This document shows positions 31,783 through 40,209 of a DNA stretch of 47,549 nt, in pieces. Made by a program: the position numbers and the translations under genes. Position 1 is the first letter of the stretch, and every line of letters begins with the position of its first letter. The notes below the pieces were generated by a model. It was not told the origin of the DNA, searched no databases, and saw nothing but the letters and a program-made list of their open reading frames with translations. The DNA is from Clostridia bacterium (GTDB lineage Bacteria > Bacillota > Clostridia > Oscillospirales > CAG-272): NCBI GenBank assembly GCA_017508195.1, contig JAFVZL010000005.1:1-47549 (forward strand), read 5' to 3'.

Positions 31783-31953
31783 ATGGCATACAAGATTTCT
31801 GATGATTGCATCTCTTGCGGCGCTTGCGCTGATGCTTGCCCCACCGGCTGCATCACCGAGGGTGACGACAAGTACGTTATCGATGCTGACGCTTGCGTTA
31901 GCTGCGGTAGCTGTGCAGACGCCTGCCCCGTAGGTGCACCCTCCGAGGAGTAA
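31783..31953 (+). CDS. 2[4Fe-4S] clostridial-type ferredoxin
   Basis: A 56-aa small electron carrier. Two classic cluster motifs: C9-x2-C12-x2-C15-x3-C19-P and C38-x2-C41-x2-C44-x3-C48-P, in near-symmetric halves (DDCISCGACADACP and DACVSCGSCADACP). Such ferredoxins link pyruvate:ferredoxin oxidoreductase, hydrogenase and similar enzymes in anaerobes, supporting an anaerobic host. TATGGAGG stands 9 nt before the start. It has its own promoter and terminator. Confidence 0.95.
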   Translation: MAYKISDDCISCGACADACPTGCITEGDDKYVIDADACVSCGSCADACPVGAPSEE

Positions 31954-31973
31954 TTTTTCCCGGAGATACTTAT

Positions 31974-32049
31974 TAACCGCATTTTCGGCTTTTCCGTCAC
32001 CCCATAAAGGCGATAGGGTCCAACCGAAAATGCGGTTATTCTATAATAA
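31974..32049 (+). terminator. Long terminator hairpin after the ferredoxin gene
   Basis: A 14-bp arm starting TAACCGCATTTTCGG pairs with CCGAAAATGCGGTTA around an internal branch. The stem is strong but the T run is poor. Confidence 0.55.
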
Positions 32050-32082
32050 TTAAGAAAGTGTGGCTATGCCACGTTACGATAA

Positions 32083-32832
32083 ATGGAGCTTAAGGACAAC
32101 GAGAGGCTCGACTACGTCAACGATTCTCTTTCGCTCATACAGAATACCGAGGGGCTGACCTTCGGCACGGATGCTCTCCTGCTCGCAGGCTATATCCGCT
32201 CGGGCTATGGCACCGCCACCGAGCTCGGCGGCGGCACGGGCATTATTTCGATGCTTCTAGCATCGAGGGGTAAGGCAAAAAGGATAAGCTGTGTCGAGAT
32301 ACAAGAGGAATATGCCGAGCTTATCGGCAGAAATATCTCCCACAACGGCTTAGACGACAAGGTCGGGTGCGTTCTCTCGGATATACGCGAATACACAGCG
32401 GCAGAGTGCGATCTCGTCTTTACGAATCCCCCATATATGAGGGCGGACACGGGAAGGCAGAATAAGATCTCCAAAAAGAATATCGCTCGGCACGAGATAC
32501 ACGGAGGGCTATCGGATTTCCTCGGTGCTGCCAAGCGCCTATTACGCTGGGGCGGTGATTTTTACGCGGTGTACCGCACCGACAGGCTTACCGATATGAT
32601 ATCGGAGATGCGTCTTTCGGGTATAGAGCCGAAGCGGCTCACCACAGTTCATGCGGATACCATTTCTCCCCCGTCGATGTTTCTTATCGAGGGCAGACGG
32701 GGCGGCGGTGTCGGGCTGAGGGTGACGATGCCGTTGTTTATTTATTCAGACCCATCGCACAAGGAATACAGTGAGGATATGAAATACATCCTCGAGCACG
32801 GTGAGTTCAAAGAGGACTTTGCCGTAAAATAA
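32083..32832 (+). CDS. tRNA1(Val) adenine-N6 methyltransferase-like protein
   Basis: A 249-aa SAM-dependent N6-adenine methyltransferase of the TrmN6/YabB type. SAM motif is ELGGGTGIISMLLA, and the catalytic NPPY is at residues 115-118 (FTNPPYMRADTGR). The substrate may be A37 of tRNA1(Val). It is followed 31 nt later by rsmI, the common yabB-rsmI (yraL) order in Bacillota. Confidence 0.9.
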   Translation: MELKDNERLDYVNDSLSLIQNTEGLTFGTDALLLAGYIRSGYGTATELGGGTGIISMLLASRGKAKRISCVEIQEEYAELIGRNISHNGLDDKVGCVLSDIREYTAAECDLVFTNPPYMRADTGRQNKISKKNIARHEIHGGLSDFLGAAKRLLRWGGDFYAVYRTDRLTDMISEMRLSGIEPKRLTTVHADTISPPSMFLIEGRRGGGVGLRVTMPLFIYSDPSHKEYSEDMKYILEHGEFKEDFAVK

Positions 32833-32863
32833 AAATTTGCCCACGAGGGGCAGAGGTGGCAAA

Positions 32864-33733
32864 ATGATGACAGAGGAAAAGAATAAGACCGAGGCGGCTA
32901 CCTTATATCTCGTCGCAACGCCGATAGGCAACCTTGCCGATATCACGGAAAGAGCAAAAAAGGTGCTCTCCGAGGTGGACTTTATAGCAGCAGAGGACAC
33001 GCGCAACACCGCGAAGCTTCTCGGCTGCTACGGCATACGCAAGGAGCTCGTCAGCTACTACGAGCACAACAAGCGCGAGAGCGGTGAGAGGATAGTCGCG
33101 AGACTGCTTGGCGGAGAGAGCTGCGCGCTCGTTACCGATGCGGGTATGCCCGCGATAAGCGACCCCGGTGAGGATATCGTCAGACTGTGTGCCGACTCGG
33201 GTGTGACTGTAAGGATAGTACCGGGTGCGTGTGCGGCTGTCAGCGCGCTTGCACTGGCGGGGCTTCCGACCTCGAGATTTGCCTTTGAGGGCTTCTTACC
33301 GCCGAAGGCGGGAGAGAGGCGCGCGAGGCTTAACGAGGTTGCACACGATACTCACACTCTCATATTCTACGAGGCTCCGCACAAGCTTCTCGCAACGCTT
33401 AAGGATATGGCGGAGATATTCGGTGAAAATCGAAGGATATCCCTCTCGCGAGAGCTGACGAAGCTCAACGAGGAAGTAATACGAACAACGCTCGGCGGTG
33501 CTGTCAAGCTATATACCGAGACCGACCCGAGGGGTGAGTACGTTCTCATTATCGAGGGCGGTGACGGAGCTTCATCGGTAACCGAGGGCGATGCTCTGGC
33601 TCTGCTCTCCCCCGACGAGCACGTAAGGCACTATGAGGACCGTGGCATGCCGAGAATGGCGGCTATAAAGGCAGCGGCAAAGGACAGGGGTATGTCGAAG
33701 TCGGAGTTATATAAGCTACTGATCGAGGACTGA
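32864..33733 (+). CDS. rsmI: 16S rRNA 2'-O-ribose methyltransferase RsmI
   Basis: A 289-aa tetrapyrrole-methylase-fold enzyme that methylates the ribose of C1402 in 16S rRNA. Family motifs: LYLVATPIGNLADIT, EDTRNTAKLLGCY, YYEHNKRE, LVTDAGMPAISDPGE and PGACAAVSALALAGL. I start it at the ATG at 32864 because AGAGGTGG is 4 nt upstream; the frame also opens at a TTG at 32837 which lacks a site. The last 60 residues form a helical C-terminal module. Confidence 0.94.
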   Translation: MMTEEKNKTEAATLYLVATPIGNLADITERAKKVLSEVDFIAAEDTRNTAKLLGCYGIRKELVSYYEHNKRESGERIVARLLGGESCALVTDAGMPAISDPGEDIVRLCADSGVTVRIVPGACAAVSALALAGLPTSRFAFEGFLPPKAGERRARLNEVAHDTHTLIFYEAPHKLLATLKDMAEIFGENRRISLSRELTKLNEEVIRTTLGGAVKLYTETDPRGEYVLIIEGGDGASSVTEGDALALLSPDEHVRHYEDRGMPRMAAIKAAAKDRGMSKSELYKLLIED

Positions 33734-33814
33734 CTCTCGAATTTAACATAGATGTTAAAATAATAATAATAATAGATCGGAGCATAGCTCCGACGGTACA
33801 GGAGACTACATATT

Positions 33815-35233
33815 ATGATCTACAACGTTAAGGATTTCGGTGCGGTCGCAGACGGTGTGACCCTCAACTCTAAGGCTGTTCAGGCAGCTGTCGATGCCTG
33901 CTCCGAGGCGGGGGGCGGCACGGTATATTTCCCCGAGGGAGATTACGTTCTCTCGACCGTTTTCTTAAAGAGCAACGTCACGATAGAGATACCGAGAGGA
34001 ACGAAAATCCTCGGCTCTCTCAACTTCTACGATTTCGAGCCCGAGGAGAAGGTTGACTATCCCCTTTATCAGGACGTGTCGCACAGCTTCTTCAACTGCT
34101 CCCTGTTCGTGGGACGTGACTGCGATAATATTGCAATACTCGGCGGCGGTGTCATCGATATGCGCTCGGTATGGGATGAGGACAACGTGCGTAATATCGT
34201 AAACAGAGGTCCTCGCTGCATCGCTCTTTTGAGGTGCAACAACGTCACGGTTTGCAATCTCGAGATCTACAATGCGACCGACCTCGCGGTCTACTTCACC
34301 GCGTGTGAGGAGGTTGAGATCTACGGTCTTAAGATGCGCGTATACATAGACGGTGTCAGCCCCGACAACTCGAAGAACGTAAAGATACATGACTGCGAGA
34401 TAGAGGCAGGTGACGATGCCATCGTATTCAAATCCTCTTACAACCAGAATAAGATAGACGTGTGCCGCAATATCCACGTATGGAACTGCAAGCTCCGCAG
34501 CCGCTGCTCGTCTCTCAAGTTCGGCACGGAGACCAACGGCGGCTTCGAGAATATTCTCATAGAGAATATAACCATCACCGACACCCGTATCACGGGTATT
34601 GCAATCGAGTCGGTAGACGGTGCTATAATTGATGGAGTTACCATCAGAAACGTTACGATGGAGAACGTAAACGCGCCCCTCTTCATCCATATCGGTCAGA
34701 GAATGAGAGGCCCTGCCGGCAGAGAGATCGGAAGAATAAGAAATATCCTTATCGAGAATGTTGTGGCAAGAGGTCCTTATCACGAGTATGAGATAATCGA
34801 GACCTATTACAGAACCTACAAGATGCAGGATCACATTCAGTATCCGTGGGTGTTCCTCGGAAAAATGCAGCCCGAGAATTCACTCAGTCTCATCCCCCGC
34901 CCCGACTTTGACGAAGTCAAGCTCAACAGATACGTAGACTGGCAGATGACATCTAACTGCTGCGGTCTGCCCGGTATTCCGCTAGAGAATATCACCCTGC
35001 GCAACTTCTACTTCTCGCTCGACGGCGGATGCCAATCCTTCAACCCCGACGTTCCCGATGCAAACGGCAAGTACCCCGAGGTATACTGCTACGGAAAGAT
35101 ACTCCCCGCTAAGGGTATCTACTTCCGTCACATCGACGGTCTGACTGTCGAGAACTTCAGAGTCGAGACCGAGCGCCCCGACATAAGAGAGCCGCTTGTG
35201 TTCGAGGATATCAAGGATCTTGTGGTGAGATAA
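33815..35233 (+). CDS. Glycoside hydrolase family 28 (polygalacturonase-like)
   Basis: A 472-aa intracellular (no signal peptide) right-handed beta-helix enzyme. It begins NVKDFGAVADGVTLNSKAVQ, typical of pectinase-type GH28/pectate lyase families. The catalytic acids of GH28 appear in DGVSPDNSKN and GDDAIVFKS. The usual GHG His region reads SSLKFGTETNGG, so the third conserved motif differs from classic polygalacturonases, which is common in bacterial paralogues. It likely acts on galacturonide or related oligosaccharides taken into the cell. It is a single gene after rsmI. Confidence 0.85.
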   Translation: MIYNVKDFGAVADGVTLNSKAVQAAVDACSEAGGGTVYFPEGDYVLSTVFLKSNVTIEIPRGTKILGSLNFYDFEPEEKVDYPLYQDVSHSFFNCSLFVGRDCDNIAILGGGVIDMRSVWDEDNVRNIVNRGPRCIALLRCNNVTVCNLEIYNATDLAVYFTACEEVEIYGLKMRVYIDGVSPDNSKNVKIHDCEIEAGDDAIVFKSSYNQNKIDVCRNIHVWNCKLRSRCSSLKFGTETNGGFENILIENITITDTRITGIAIESVDGAIIDGVTIRNVTMENVNAPLFIHIGQRMRGPAGREIGRIRNILIENVVARGPYHEYEIIETYYRTYKMQDHIQYPWVFLGKMQPENSLSLIPRPDFDEVKLNRYVDWQMTSNCCGLPGIPLENITLRNFYFSLDGGCQSFNPDVPDANGKYPEVYCYGKILPAKGIYFRHIDGLTVENFRVETERPDIREPLVFEDIKDLVVR

Positions 35234-35254
35234 ATCTGTTTTATATTTAAATTC

Positions 35255-35303
35255 AAAGTGGCTGCCCCGAGTACAAAACACATTCGGGGCAGCCACTTTT
35301 CTC
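35255..35303. terminator. Bidirectional terminator
   Basis: AAAGTGGCTGCCCCGA and its complement form a strong 15-16 bp stem around a 13-nt loop, with T-rich flank on the right. It lies between GH28 and the convergent XRE gene. Confidence 0.85.
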
Positions 35304-35306
35304 TCA

Positions 35307-35573
35307 TTATTTGAGCCTGTCAAGCTCTTTTTTTATTTTCTCTATAAGCGCATCGCGCCCATTTGTATCGGAATAATCTATCGGTATTCTGCATACGAGA
35401 TAGTCGATAGAGACCCCGAAAAAGTTCGCAAGTCTTATGAGCGCATCACTGTCGGGATTGGTCTTCCCCGTTTCGTAATTCGATATTGTCCTCTGATCGA
35501 TACCTACCGCGGCGGCAAGATCGCTCTGTCTCATATCTCTATCCTCGCGCAGGTCCTTAATTCTGTTAGCCAA
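35307..35573 (-). CDS. XRE-family helix-turn-helix regulator
   Basis: An 88-aa DNA-binding protein: HTH_3 domain at residues 4-60 (KDLREDRDMRQSDLAAAVGI, QRTISNYETGKTNPDSDALIRLANFFGVS), then a short charged C-terminal helix (RDALIEKIKKELDRLK). It is divergently transcribed from the zinc-finger membrane protein, and palindromes TACCAA/TTGGTA between the two genes are likely operators. Confidence 0.9.
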   Translation of the reverse strand: MANRIKDLREDRDMRQSDLAAAVGIDQRTISNYETGKTNPDSDALIRLANFFGVSIDYLVCRIPIDYSDTNGRDALIEKIKKELDRLK

Positions 35574-35612
35574 GATAATTTACCTCTTCGACTTTTTTTC
35601 AATTTTACCACA

Positions 35613-35710
35613 ATTTTAGTAAATACTCTTGACATACCAAAATTATTCATTTATAATATACCCATACCAATTTTTTGGTAATCATTTTGATAAATAGGAG
35701 ATTTTTGGTA
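35613..35710. promoter_or_regulatory. Candidate operator region of the XRE regulator
   Basis: A perfect inverted repeat TACCAA-TTTT-TTGGTA (35665-35680) follows the -10 box; a TACCAAAA half-site lies in the spacer (35635-35642); TTTACCA...TAGTAAA is at 35614-35632; TTTTTGGTA (35702-35710) overlaps the start codon. Confidence 0.6.
35629..35657 (+). promoter_or_regulatory. Consensus sigma-A promoter of the zinc-finger membrane protein
   Basis: TTGACA (35629-35634), 17-bp spacer, TATAAT (35652-35657), both perfect. TACCAA elements overlap the spacer. Confidence 0.85.
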
Positions 35711-36270
35711 TGAATTGTGACAAGCATCCGGAGAAAGAAGCGGTTGCTTCCTGCAGGTTGTGCGGTGCCGGCGTTTGCGCCGAATGTGCAGACAGAACCG
35801 AGCTATGGAAAACCGATAAAGGCGTTTTATGTATAGACTGCTACAAGTTTTACATTCAAGACGACATTGAGGACTTTAAGAAGGAATACCGAAAGGCAAG
35901 GAATATGTCAATACTTATTATTGCCCTTCTTGTTATCGGTCTTGCATTAACAACATTTGGAATAGTAGTATCGTTATTATCCGGTATTTTCGAAGAAGAC
36001 ATGATTTACGGAGGTTATATACTTACCGGCATCGTTCCTACCGTCAGTGCGGTCATCGGATTCTTCAAATCCCTGAAGGTAGATGAGCAAAATGAATGTA
36101 ACTGGGTGTCACTGATACTTTATCTTCTTCTTTTCGGGCTTATCATCCTTATCGCGCCATTCTTTACGATCAAATACTTGTTTGATCTCAGAAAGCAACG
36201 CAAGGAAGCAAGGTACTATATGGATATTTATCAAAAAGATCTTGACAATCTTGAGGCTGAGTGGTCGTGA
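35710..36270 (+). CDS. Membrane protein with N-terminal B-box-like zinc finger
   Basis: A 186-aa protein. Residues 1-45 hold a zinc-finger-like set C3, H6, C15, C18, C23, C26 and a later pair (LCIDC) resembling the B-box motif found in many bacterial small membrane proteins (CDKHPEKEAVASCRLCGAGVCAEC). Four hydrophobic segments follow, around SILIIALLVIGLALTTFGIV, GGYILTGIVPTVSAVIGFF and LILYLLLFGLIILIAPFFTI, then a basic tail. It is likely under control of the adjacent XRE repressor. The function is unknown. Confidence 0.8.
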   Translation: MNCDKHPEKEAVASCRLCGAGVCAECADRTELWKTDKGVLCIDCYKFYIQDDIEDFKKEYRKARNMSILIIALLVIGLALTTFGIVVSLLSGIFEEDMIYGGYILTGIVPTVSAVIGFFKSLKVDEQNECNWVSLILYLLLFGLIILIAPFFTIKYLFDLRKQRKEARYYMDIYQKDLDNLEAEWS

Positions 36271-36284
36271 TACATCTTATACAC

Positions 36285-36318
36285 AAAACAAGCCCTGCAC
36301 GTTTGCAGGGCTTGTTTT
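36285..36318. terminator. Bidirectional terminator
   Basis: AAAACAAGCCCTGCA and its complement form a perfect stem around CGTT with T run, between convergent genes. Confidence 0.85.
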
Positions 36319-36329
36319 CGTTTTTTCAA

Positions 36330-36560
36330 TTACTTAACGATGAAATTGTCGATCTTCTTGAAGAAGTCGGTAGCATCATCGGTGTGTGCTATGACCTCGA
36401 TGGGCGAGAGTGTGTCAAGAGCGAAAATACCCATGATGGACTTTGCGTCAACTATGTATCTTCCCTGAATAAGGTCTACCTCGTAGTCAAGAAGGATCAC
36501 CTGCTGAACAAAATCTCTGACAGACTGAACGCTGCCGAGGGTGATACTTGTCTTCTGCAT
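36330..36560 (-). CDS. HPr-like protein lacking the catalytic His
   Basis: A 76-aa protein with the HPr/Crh fold. The region of HPr Ser46 is intact (VDAKSIMGIFALD, Ser41 here), but the His15 active-site motif GIHARP is replaced by LGSVQSVRDF, with no His. It therefore cannot carry PTS phosphate but could be phosphorylated on Ser by HPr kinase, like Crh, and act in catabolite control. No PTS gene is in this window. AGGAGG stands before the start. Confidence 0.85.
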   Translation of the reverse strand: MQKTSITLGSVQSVRDFVQQVILLDYEVDLIQGRYIVDAKSIMGIFALDTLSPIEVIAHTDDATDFFKKIDNFIVK

Positions 36561-36600
36561 TTTTATTACCTCCTTAATGAAAGTTCTTCGTTTTCAAATA

Positions 36601-36890
36601 GATTATAATGATAATAGTTCGAGTTGCACTATTTCTGTTTCCGATACCCATTATAATGATCATAGAATGTAGAAACGCGTAAAAGCGTTTCTACGAGTCG
36701 ATACGATCGACTCGTTTACGATTCATTCGTACTAAATGAATCATGTTCTATATCATCGAAATGGGAATCGGTAAATTTTCGCTGGGATTTCGTGGCGATC
36801 CTGACGAAAATTTGTTGCCAAATCCAAGATTTGGCTTTGAAATAGTGCGTGTTGCACTATTTCTGTTTCCAATACCCATTATAACAAACG
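36601..36890 (+). repeat. Repeat family B, palindrome-rich unit
   Basis: A unit of about 228 bp framed by direct repeats of a 34-nt segment (GTTGCACTATTTCTGTTTCC followed by a CCCATTATAA end) at 36623-36656 and 36851-36884. Between them are serial palindromes: GTAGAAACGC/GCGTTTCTAC, GAGTCGAT/ATCGACTC, GATTCATT/AATGAATC, CAAATCC/GGATTTG-type, AAATAGTGC/GCACTATTT. Layout and the CATTATAA ends resemble family A. It sits between the HPr-like gene and the thrS leader. Confidence 0.75.
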
Positions 36891-36984
36891 CGGTATACTT
36901 TGTCAAGCGAATTAATAAAAATTCATGCCGCGTGCGCGCACGGTGCGTGTATGCAGGAGTTACAAAATATTTTTCGATTTTTTG

Positions 36985-37013
36985 TTGACTTTTACCTTTT
37001 TATGTGATAATAT
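36985..37013 (+). promoter_or_regulatory. Sigma-A promoter of thrS
   Basis: TTGACT (36985-36990), 17-bp spacer, TAATAT (37008-37013), just upstream of the T-box leader. Confidence 0.75.
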
Positions 37014-37017
37014 AAAC

Positions 37018-37245
37018 CTAGTGGAACAAGTCCCGGGTCTACATACACCAAAGAGAGCTGCGTCAGAGGCTGAAAGCGCAGTGTGATATGCCCACGGGGT
37101 ACCGCCCACGGCAGTCTGTCGCAAAAATGCGTGATAGCGGCTGCACAATCTATATCAATGAGTTAATCGCTCGGGTGGAACCGTGCGGGACTTTAGTCCT
37201 CACCCCGAAGACAGCAGTCGTCTTTTGGGTTGAGGTTTTTTTGTT
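37018..37245 (+). promoter_or_regulatory. T-box riboswitch, threonine type
   Basis: The T-box core TGGAACCGTGCGGGACTTT is at 37176-37194, followed by a terminator hairpin (CCTCACCCCGAAGAC region to GGGTTGAGG, 37197-37239) and a T run. Stem I closes with GTGG (37021-37024) and CCAC (37106-37109). Its internal loop holds ACC (37101-37103), a Thr codon, as candidate specifier. The TGGA in the bulge would pair with a tRNA whose discriminator base is U. Uncharged tRNA-Thr should prevent termination and let thrS be read. Confidence 0.88.
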
Positions 37246-37293
37246 TTTTATTAAAATTCGAGATATAGCCGATACTTCGGCAAAGGAGAAAAA

Positions 37294-39237
37294 ATGGCAA
37301 AAATCAAGTTTTCATCAGGACACGTGTACGAGGGCGAGGGTGCCGTATCCGTATACGAAGCAGCAAAGGCTCTTGAGATAATATCAAGAGATATCATTAC
37401 CTGTAAGGTGAACGGTGAGCTCACCGAGCTCTCCACCGTTATCGAGGGAGAGGCAGACGTTACCCTTCTCACCTTCCGTGACCCCGAGGGCGCACACGTA
37501 TTCCGTCACACTGCAGCTCATATCATGGCTCAGGCGGTAAAAAGGCTCTACCCCTCCACAAAGCAGACCATAGGTCCCGCTACCGAGACGGGCTTCTTCC
37601 AGGACTTTGACTCCGAGGTCACCTTTACTCCCGATGCGCTCCGCGCTATCGAGGCTGAGATGAAGAAGATCGTTAAGGAAAATCTTCTTATCGAGAGATT
37701 CGTTCTTCCTAAGGACGAGGCTATAAAGCTTATGAAGGAGCTCGACGAGCCCTACAAGGTCGAGAGAATTGAGGAGCTCGGTGACGATGCTACCCTCTCC
37801 TTCTACCGCCAGGGTGAGTACGTTGACCTCTGCGCAGGTCCTCACCTCCGTTCTACCGGTATGGTAAAGGCGTTCAAGCTCACGCAGTGCACCGGTGCGT
37901 ACTACAAGGGCGACCAGAACAACAAGATGCTCCAGAGAGTGTACGGAATCGCATTCCCCTCGAAGGACGAGCTCAACGCATATGTTACTCAGCAGGAGGA
38001 GGCTCTCAAGCGCGACCATAACAAGATTGGCCGTGAGCTCGAGTACTTCACCACCGTTGATGCTATCGGTCAGGGTCTTCCTATCCTTCTTCCCAAGGGT
38101 GCGAGAACCATTCAGCGCCTTCAGAGATGGATCGAGGACGAGGAGGAGAAGAGGGGCTACCTTCTTACCAAGACTCCTCTTATGGCTAAGAGAGAGCTCT
38201 ACAAGATCTCGGGTCACTGGGATCACTATCTCGACGGTATGTTCGTCATGGGCGATCCCGATGACTATACCAAGGAGTGCTTCGCTCTGCGTCCTATGAC
38301 CTGTCCCTTCCAGTATCAGGTATTCCTTAACAAGAAGCGCTCTTACAGAGAGCTCCCCATGCGTCTTGGCGAGACCTCTACCCTCTTCAGAAACGAGGAC
38401 TCGGGAGAGATGCACGGTCTTATCCGCGTTCGTCAGTTCACGATTTCCGAGGGTCACCTTATCCTTCGTCCCGATCAGCTCGCAGAGGAATTCAAGGGCT
38501 GTCTTGACCTCGCTAAGTACTGTCTTGAGACGCTTGGTCTTTGGGAGGACTGCTCATTCAGATTCTCGCAGTGGGATCCCAACAGAACCGACAAGTACGA
38601 GGGTACTCCCGAGCAGTGGAACGAGGCGCAGGCTATAATGGGTGAGCTTCTCGACACTTACCTTGGACGCGAGAACTACGTTATCGGTATCGACGAGGCG
38701 GCATTCTACGGTCCTAAGCTCGATATCCAGTGCAAGAACGTATTCGGCAAGGAGGACACCATCGTTACCATTCAGGTAGATATGCTTCTTGCGAAGAAGT
38801 TCGGCATGGAGTACGTCGACAGCGACAACACCATGAAGACCCCCTATATCATCCACCGTACCTCTATGGGCTGCTACGAGAGAACTCTCGCTCTCATACT
38901 TGAAAAGTATGCGGGTGCGCTCCCCCTCTGGCTCGCTCCCACTCAGGTAAAGGTCATCCCCGTAGTTGCTGACTTCAACGGCTACGGCAAAAAGGTCGTC
39001 GAGGCACTCGAGGCTCACGGCATCCGTGCGGAGCTCGATGACAGAAACGAGAAGCTCGGTTACCGTATCCGCGAGGCTCAGATCACAAAGATACCCTATA
39101 TGGTAGTAGTCGGAGAGGACGAGATGAACTCGAACAGTGTTACCGTTCGTGCGCGCGTTGAGGGCGAGGGCGGTAAGTTCACACTCGATGAGTTCGTAAA
39201 CAAGCTCGTTCTCGAGATCGCAACCAAGAAGCACTAA
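37294..39237 (+). CDS. thrS: Threonyl-tRNA synthetase
   Basis: A 647-aa class II synthetase that charges tRNA-Thr. Domains in order: TGS (about 1-62), second additional domain with HExxH-like editing site (about 65-225), catalytic core with MTCPFQYQVFL zinc and ATP region and motif 2/3 (ending HRTSMGCYERTLALILEKY), and a C-terminal anticodon-binding domain (about 545-647, PLWLAPTQVKVIPV). Length is normal. Regulated by the T-box leader. The start follows AAAGGAG. Confidence 0.97.
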   Translation: MAKIKFSSGHVYEGEGAVSVYEAAKALEIISRDIITCKVNGELTELSTVIEGEADVTLLTFRDPEGAHVFRHTAAHIMAQAVKRLYPSTKQTIGPATETGFFQDFDSEVTFTPDALRAIEAEMKKIVKENLLIERFVLPKDEAIKLMKELDEPYKVERIEELGDDATLSFYRQGEYVDLCAGPHLRSTGMVKAFKLTQCTGAYYKGDQNNKMLQRVYGIAFPSKDELNAYVTQQEEALKRDHNKIGRELEYFTTVDAIGQGLPILLPKGARTIQRLQRWIEDEEEKRGYLLTKTPLMAKRELYKISGHWDHYLDGMFVMGDPDDYTKECFALRPMTCPFQYQVFLNKKRSYRELPMRLGETSTLFRNEDSGEMHGLIRVRQFTISEGHLILRPDQLAEEFKGCLDLAKYCLETLGLWEDCSFRFSQWDPNRTDKYEGTPEQWNEAQAIMGELLDTYLGRENYVIGIDEAAFYGPKLDIQCKNVFGKEDTIVTIQVDMLLAKKFGMEYVDSDNTMKTPYIIHRTSMGCYERTLALILEKYAGALPLWLAPTQVKVIPVVADFNGYGKKVVEALEAHGIRAELDDRNEKLGYRIREAQITKIPYMVVVGEDEMNSNSVTVRARVEGEGGKFTLDEFVNKLVLEIATKKH

Positions 39238-39246
39238 GGGGGCAGT

Positions 39247-40107
39247 ATGATCTACACAATCAAAAACGACAGGCTTACTGCACAGATCGACAGCCTCGGC
39301 GCACAGCTTATTTCTCTCGCATCGCGCGAGCTCGAATATATCTGGCAGGGCGATATTTGGAAGGAGCACGCTCCCGTGCTCTTCCCCGCCTGCGGAAGAA
39401 TAGTAAACAACACCTACACCTACCGCGGCAAGGAATACACTATGGGTAAGCACGGCTTCGCATTCAAGAGCGAGTTTGAGCTACTCGAACATTCCGAGAA
39501 CCGTCTTGTGCTCGTTCTCGAGGACAACGCCGATACCTATGAGAGCTACCCCTTTGAGTTCAAGCTCATTGCTGAATTCCTTCTCGAGGGCTCGGTTCTT
39601 AAGGCTAACTTCACCGTATACAACGATGACGAGAAGGCTATGCCCTTCATGTTCGGCTGGCACCCCGGCTTCACCCTTTGGGGAGAGGAGCCTATTGAGA
39701 GCTTCACGCTCGATTTCGGTGAGACAGACGGTCTGACTCAGCATCTTTGCACAGAGACGAAGTATATCTCGGGCGCGGTTGCGGCATATCCTCTTAAGGA
39801 CGGTATCTACACCCTTTCCGAGGAGGAGATCTACTCTCAGGATACTCTCATCTTCTCGGACACCGAGGGCAAGGTTACAATGAGATCTCCCGAGTCGGAG
39901 AGATCGATCGAGGTCACCTGGTCGGATAATCTTCCCTATCTCGCTATCTGGAAGTGGCCCAAGACCGAGGCGCGCTACCTCTGCATCGAGCCCTGGTCTG
40001 GTCTGCCCGGCGACGGTGTTACGCCCGAGGATCTCGAGAAGCGTCTTAACATCACGCTTGCAAGCGGAGATAGCGAAACCTTTGAATATACCGTTAAATG
40101 CAAATAA
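39247..40107 (+). CDS. Aldose 1-epimerase family protein
   Basis: A 286-aa galactose mutarotase-like beta-sandwich protein. Visible: DRLTAQIDSLGAQLISL start, VLFPACGRIVNNTY, GKHGFAFKSEF (His), FGWHPGF (His) and LCIEPWSGLPG (Glu) with the catalytic His/Glu layout of this family. It is the LACX-like branch rather than GalM itself, and may convert or bind hexose-6-phosphate type sugars. It begins 9 nt after thrS and may be co-transcribed with it. Confidence 0.88.
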   Translation: MIYTIKNDRLTAQIDSLGAQLISLASRELEYIWQGDIWKEHAPVLFPACGRIVNNTYTYRGKEYTMGKHGFAFKSEFELLEHSENRLVLVLEDNADTYESYPFEFKLIAEFLLEGSVLKANFTVYNDDEKAMPFMFGWHPGFTLWGEEPIESFTLDFGETDGLTQHLCTETKYISGAVAAYPLKDGIYTLSEEEIYSQDTLIFSDTEGKVTMRSPESERSIEVTWSDNLPYLAIWKWPKTEARYLCIEPWSGLPGDGVTPEDLEKRLNITLASGDSETFEYTVKCK

Positions 40108-40143
40108 TTATCGACTTTTAACGCGAATTGACAGTTTAAAATA

Positions 40144-40195
40144 CACCGACATACCGATTTTCTTTCTGATAAACCGTGCGATGTCGGTGCTATTT
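40144..40195 (+). terminator. Possible terminator before the ABC operon
   Basis: CACCGACAT (40144-40152) and ATGTCGGTG (40181-40189) form a 9-bp stem with inner ACCG/CGGT pairing and CTATTTT after it. Confidence 0.45.
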
Positions 40196-40209
40196 TCGGA
40201 GGCTCATAA

